Below are positions 14,351-18,115 of a stretch of DNA of 18,115 bases, piece after piece. Both the position numbers and the translations under genes were made by a program. Every line of letters begins with the position of its first letter. Position 1 is the stretch's first letter. The notes beneath the pieces were generated by a model. The model did not search any database and was not told where the DNA came from. It worked only from the letters and a program-made list of their open reading frames with translations. The stretch comes from JAJBWD01 sp041821285 (GTDB lineage Bacteria; Bacillota; Clostridia; Clostridiales; Clostridiaceae): contig JBGUER010000046.1 of NCBI GenBank assembly GCA_041821285.1, positions 1-18,115 of the forward strand, read 5' to 3'.

Positions 14351-15832
14351 TTATTTATTCCTTTTTAAATTAATATTATCTATATTAAATATTCTAACAG
14401 AATCATTTATAGATTTTTCAATTGCCATATTCCCATATTTATCTACTTCTTTTTTATCCTTTAATTTTCTACTTAATGTAGCCGGTCCACCAATGCATCC
14501 GCCCAAGCAAGCCATTCCCTCTATAAAATTCCCATTTAATTTTCCTATTTTAGCTAGTTTAAGTGCAGTATTACATTCTTTAAGTCCATTACAAATAATA
14601 GGCTTAAATTCAACATCTAATTTTTTATCCTCTATTACATGTTTAATAGACTCAGTTACTCCACCAGATCTTGCAAATATTCTTCCGAAAAATGAAGCAT
14701 TATCTAAAGGACTCTCTTTCATATCCTCTATACAAATATCTGCTGCATCTAAATATGCTAGAAGTTCTTCAAATGTTAAAACAAAATCACAACTTCCTTT
14801 TAAATCATCTTCTAATATTTCACCCTTCTTAGCTATACAAGGTCCTATAAATACAACTTTAGCTGTTTTATCTATATCTTTTATAAGTCTTGCAACTGCA
14901 ATCATTGGAGAAACTGATGTTGAAATATTATCTGAAAGTTCAGGATAATTTTTTCTTATATACGAAGCAAATGCTGGGCAGCAAGATGTAGTCATAACCT
15001 TGAGTTCTTCTATTTCTGAAGCAAAATCCGAAGCTTCATTTAAAGCTACTATATCTGCACCTAAAGCAGCTTCCAGAACTTGATGAAATCCAAGTTCTTT
15101 AATGGCAGTAACCACTTGACCAATTTTAGCATAAGAAAATTGACTAGAAATAGCTGGCGCTACAATGGCATATACATTATATTTATTCATTTTACCATCT
15201 TTAATAAGTTTAATTACATCAGTTACATAAGACTTATCCATTATAGCTCCAAATGGGCAATTATAAACACAATTTCCACATTGAATACATTTTTTTTCAT
15301 CTATAATAGCCTTATTATTCTGATTTATAGAAATAGCCTTTGCCTCACAAGACTTAATACATGGTCTTTGGACATAAGATATTGCTTCAAAAGGACATGC
15401 AGCTTTACATTTTCCGCATTCTTTACATAAATCTCTATTTATTACTGCTTTTTTATCAACTAAAGAAATAGCTCCAAAAGGACATGCCTCTACACATTTA
15501 TGAGCAACACAACCTCTACACCTATCTGTAACAGTATAACTAGTTACTGGGCACTCATCACATGCTATTTCTAAAACCTCAACAATATTTTTATTATCCT
15601 TATCTCCACCTATAGCCATTTGTACTCTTTCTTCAACAATAGCTCTTTCTTTATATATGCAACATCTACTCACAGGGTCAGGTCCTTTTATTATTTCTTT
15701 AGGTATTTTATAAAAACTATTCATCAATTTGCCTTCTATTTCATATCTAGATACACTTTCTAAAACAGTGTATTTAAGCATCTGAACATTACTATCAAAT
15801 TTCATTAATTTTACATTCTTTTTATTTTTCAT
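14351..15832 (-). CDS. Ferredoxin-[FeFe]-hydrogenase-like protein, 493 aa
   Basis: This is a cytosolic iron-sulfur protein. An N-terminal region (1-85) without known motifs is followed by a cysteine-rich ferredoxin part: C91/C94, C105-C108-C113-C117, C136-C139-C142-C146, C158/C162 and C182-C185-C188-C192, giving room for at least three [4Fe-4S] clusters. The large-subunit C-terminal hydrogenase domain follows (about 220-485) with the three H-cluster motifs: TTSCCPAF (C284, C285), IGPCIAKK (C332, K335) and EGMACLGGCIGGP (C442, C446). All four cluster ligands and the extra Cys of TSCC are present, but the second motif reads GPC instead of the MPC of prototypical enzymes and the third ends GCIGGP. 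These changes fit the poorly studied putative sensory or group D relatives. The start is supported by an AGGGTGG site overlapping the stop of the phosphatase gene. Hydrogen turnover, sensing or electron relay are all possible. Confidence 0.88.
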   Translation of the reverse strand: MKNKKNVKLMKFDSNVQMLKYTVLESVSRYEIEGKLMNSFYKIPKEIIKGPDPVSRCCIYKERAIVEERVQMAIGGDKDNKNIVEVLEIACDECPVTSYTVTDRCRGCVAHKCVEACPFGAISLVDKKAVINRDLCKECGKCKAACPFEAISYVQRPCIKSCEAKAISINQNNKAIIDEKKCIQCGNCVYNCPFGAIMDKSYVTDVIKLIKDGKMNKYNVYAIVAPAISSQFSYAKIGQVVTAIKELGFHQVLEAALGADIVALNEASDFASEIEELKVMTTSCCPAFASYIRKNYPELSDNISTSVSPMIAVARLIKDIDKTAKVVFIGPCIAKKGEILEDDLKGSCDFVLTFEELLAYLDAADICIEDMKESPLDNASFFGRIFARSGGVTESIKHVIEDKKLDVEFKPIICNGLKECNTALKLAKIGKLNGNFIEGMACLGGCIGGPATLSRKLKDKKEVDKYGNMAIEKSINDSVRIFNIDNINLKRNK

Positions 15833-15841
15833 ATAACCACC

Positions 15842-17020
15842 CTAATCATCAATATATTCGATTTTAACTTCTTTATCCATAGCCTTTAATTCCTCTACAA
15901 GTTTATCTACAATTTTAAGTTTTATACTTAAATCAATAGGAAGATCCGGATTCTGATGTGCTGGATTTATAGCTTTTCCAATAATAAGATTTAAATTTGT
16001 ACACTCTTGAATTAACATTGAAGCCAATTTCGAAGCACCATTATTCTCATCTAAAATTTCCATAGCTTCATTATTTGTACTTGCCATATTATATTTATTT
16101 ATTTTATCCACTGTTTTACTTAATGTAATAACTCCCTCTGTTACTAAATCTATATTTCTTATATAACCCATGGGAGGGATATCTCTTGTCATAGTATCCA
16201 TTAACACAGTTATTTCAGATCCTAAAAATCTTTCCAATATCTTTCCTGCTGTTCCACCACATACAATTTTTTTACCTTTACTACACATAAGTTTTGTAGC
16301 CACCAAGCTATCATTTTTAGGATTTTTAGGAGGTCCCGTAAATAAAGTTACTACCTTAGGTTTTTTTATACTTAAAGTTACTACTGTTGTATCATCACCT
16401 GGTTTATTTTGATATAGCTCGCTACATTTTTCAATTAATTTACCTGTAAGCATTTTTGACATATCTTCATTTTTAACTTGTCTTTCCATGAATTCTTTTA
16501 TATTTTCCCATCTAAATCCAAGATTTAAAAGACCACCTACACCTGCATGAACAACTCCATCACTAACTATTACGATTTTATCGCTATCTCTCAATGCAAA
16601 TTTACTTTCTAATATTTTCTTACCATTCATTATAGTTTCTTTTTTATCTACTATTAAATATCTCCCATCTCTAAATAAATAAAATGGTGGGTTATCATAT
16701 TCAACTACATAACAGATTCCATTTTTATCAATTTCTATTATAGTAAAAGTAGAATATGCTATTTTTCTAATTTTACAAACTGGAAGAGTTGCCACTATAG
16801 TTTCTACCGTTTCCTCTATTGTTGCTCCTTCTCTAAGCATTGTAGCCGCAATTTTAGATGTCATAGTAGATAATATATTAGCTTTAACCCCACTTCCAAG
16901 ACCATCTGCCAAAACAATAATAACTCTATCTTCAGATTTTATTATTTCTACTTTATCTCCACAAAGCTCTTCACCATATTTATTTAAACTCTTGTAAAAG
17001 GTATCTATATAATACTTCAT
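15842..17020 (-). CDS. SpoIIE/PP2C-type serine phosphatase with C-terminal extension, 392 aa
   Basis: The N-terminal part (about 1-220) is a SpoIIE-like metal-dependent Ser/Thr phosphatase. The metal-binding motifs are VLADGLGSGVKA (D39, G40), IVSDGVVHAG (D154) and PGDDTTVVTL (D209, D210). There is no membrane segment, unlike SpoIIE itself. About 170 further residues (from PKVVTLFTGPPKNPKND on) form a second domain I do not recognise. It contains CGGTAGKILERFLG and a RDIPPMGYIRNIDLVTEG block that looks conserved-type. The ATG overlaps the stop of the HydS-like gene (ATGA) behind an AGGGGAG site, so the two products should be made in step. The context implies that the sensor protein controls this phosphatase; the phosphoprotein target is not in the window. 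Confidence 0.88.
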   Translation of the reverse strand: MKYYIDTFYKSLNKYGEELCGDKVEIIKSEDRVIIVLADGLGSGVKANILSTMTSKIAATMLREGATIEETVETIVATLPVCKIRKIAYSTFTIIEIDKNGICYVVEYDNPPFYLFRDGRYLIVDKKETIMNGKKILESKFALRDSDKIVIVSDGVVHAGVGGLLNLGFRWENIKEFMERQVKNEDMSKMLTGKLIEKCSELYQNKPGDDTTVVTLSIKKPKVVTLFTGPPKNPKNDSLVATKLMCSKGKKIVCGGTAGKILERFLGSEITVLMDTMTRDIPPMGYIRNIDLVTEGVITLSKTVDKINKYNMASTNNEAMEILDENNGASKLASMLIQECTNLNLIIGKAINPAHQNPDLPIDLSIKLKIVDKLVEELKAMDKEVKIEYIDD

Positions 17021-18115
17021 TTAAGCTCCCCTTGTTCTTGAAGAGCTAATTTTTTTAATTTTGTAAGAATAACTTTAGTATCTGCAGTAGTTTCACCTAA
17101 AAGACTAGCTATTTCTTGTGCAACTCTCATTTGATTATCAATTACTTCTTGTGCTGCATTTATGGTTTCTTGTTTGACTTTGGAAAGTTCTTTTTTGTTT
17201 TTTTCGTCATCGGATATATTGGTCATTATAGATATAAATATTTCTTCTTTAGGTACGTATACAATATTTTCTATAACCACTAAATTATATTTAGATATGC
17301 TCACTTTATGATTTATGATACTATTACCTGTTTCTTTAACTTTCCTAAAATCTTTATCATCAAATAATTCATTTATATATTTAGTTTTAATATCAAATGC
17401 TCTAATATTAAAAGTTTTTTCTGATGTAGGATTGAATTCTTTAACTTTTAAATTTTCATCCAATACCATTATAATATTAGGTGAATTCTCAAATATTATA
17501 TCTTTGAATCCTTCAGCCTTACTTCTTAAAAATGGAAGACAATGTTCTGCCTCACTCATTCCTTCAAATACAGCTTCCGCTTTTTCACGGCATGTGTTAT
17601 ATCCACAGCCTCCACAATTCAATTCATCTTTTTTTTCATATTTACCCATTTTTTTTAATATAATTTCTATTTCATAATCTGACGCATATTTATGTTGAAA
17701 TGTTTTATCTCTATAAAATCTTGAAAAATTCAAATTCTTAGGAATTTCTATTTTTTCTATGTTATCAATTTTTTTCTTACTTCTTATATAATTTTTAACA
17801 CTTATTTGTCTATTATATAATCCCTTTTTATCTTTAGCGGAATAAGGTCCTCCAATGCAGCCACCCTTACATACATTAGCTTCAATACATACTCCTGTAA
17901 TATCACCCTTTTCAATACTCTTAAATATTTCCATGCATTCAGGTGTTCCATCTACCTCAATAAATTCAAAATCAATATTTTTCTTGTCCATACTATTTAA
18001 AACTCCACCAATAAGCGGATAACCACTTGCACCCACTGTACTAACCCTATCAAAATATTGATCTTCTAAATTTCCAAAATCAATATTTTCGCCATCTGTC
18101 CATTCAAATAATTCT
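17017..18115 (-). CDS. HydS-like sensory [FeFe]-hydrogenase homologue with Fe-S and PAS domains, 5' end outside window
   Basis: The frame is open to the window edge, so the N-terminus is missing; at least 365 residues are seen. A GTG at 18036 is an internal codon and not the start. Numbered from it, the order is: the end of a hydrogenase large-subunit domain with an L3-like motif (C50, then ANVCKGGCIGGP with C56 and C60), a four-cysteine Fe-S domain (NCGGCGYNTCREKAEA with C141, C144, C149, then C166), a PAS domain (about 180-280) and a helical C-terminal tail (about 285-335) that could form a signalling coiled coil. Hydrogenase domain plus C-terminal PAS is the layout of HydS-type putative hydrogen sensors (group C). 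It is followed, with overlapping start and stop, by a phosphatase and a second hydrogenase-like gene. H-cluster motifs L1 and L2 lie beyond the window, so redox competence cannot be judged here. Confidence 0.85.
   Translation of the reverse strand, partial: ELFEWTDGENIDFGNLEDQYFDRVSTVGASGYPLIGGVLNSMDKKNIDFEFIEVDGTPECMEIFKSIEKGDITGVCIEANVCKGGCIGGPYSAKDKKGLYNRQISVKNYIRSKKKIDNIEKIEIPKNLNFSRFYRDKTFQHKYASDYEIEIILKKMGKYEKKDELNCGGCGYNTCREKAEAVFEGMSEAEHCLPFLRSKAEGFKDIIFENSPNIIMVLDENLKVKEFNPTSEKTFNIRAFDIKTKYINELFDDKDFRKVKETGNSIINHKVSISKYNLVVIENIVYVPKEEIFISIMTNISDDEKNKKELSKVKQETINAAQEVIDNQMRVAQEIASLLGETTADTKVILTKLKKLALQEQGELK

Noticed and set aside
14493..15430. Open frames on the plus strand opposite the hydrogenase-like gene
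   Set aside because: They are shadows of a gene with clear iron-sulfur and H-cluster motifs on the other strand.
1..18115. CRISPR arrays, tRNA genes, riboswitches, long direct repeats
   Set aside because: None was found on reading both strands; intergenic gaps outside the intron are under 200 bases and hold only promoters, terminators and ribosome binding sites.

Overview
The window is very AT-rich, with strong AGGAGG-type ribosome binding sites, AUG/UUG/GUG starts and tightly packed genes. It carries a GerA-type spore germination operon, a 3D-domain wall protein, [FeFe]-hydrogenase-like proteins and the DUF2922/DUF1659 pair. Together these point to an anaerobic, endospore-forming Clostridium-type Firmicute. 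The species cannot be fixed from the sequence alone.

Left part (1-4370), all on the minus strand. The first 453 bases are the 5' half of a bacterial class C group II intron that leaves the window on the left. It sits directly behind the terminator hairpin of a small metallophosphoesterase gene (483-1073). Upstream of that lie a membrane-anchored protein with a papain-like Cys/His/Asp pattern (1154-2263) and a two-gene operon of a DeaD/CsdA-type DEAD-box RNA helicase and a YkvA-like DUF1232 membrane protein, with its own promoter and terminator.

Middle part (4561-9939). A four-gene plus-strand operon encodes a nutrient germinant receptor: A subunit, C-subunit lipoprotein, an unassigned 71-residue two-helix membrane protein, and B subunit. 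It converges on a DUF348-G5-3D cell-wall protein gene. That gene's first ATG lies inside a near-consensus promoter, and it seems to start at an AUA codon. A divergent 67-residue protein of unknown function follows, preceded by a five-codon mini-ORF.

Central right (9986-13799). An overlapping minus-strand pair encodes a CPBP intramembrane protease and an MBL-fold hydrolase. Divergently transcribed are ispF (isoprenoid precursor synthesis) and a cardiolipin synthase, which end at a perfect bidirectional terminator.

Right part (13798-18115), all minus strand. A pair of small DUF1659 and DUF2922 proteins is followed by an operon entering from the right edge: a PAS-containing HydS-like [FeFe]-hydrogenase homologue (N-terminus outside the window), a SpoIIE/PP2C-type phosphatase, and a second ferredoxin-[FeFe]-hydrogenase-like protein with all H-cluster cysteines. 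Gene overlap, one shared terminator and the domains suggest a redox- or hydrogen-sensing signalling unit rather than a bulk hydrogenase. This is the most system-like part of the window.
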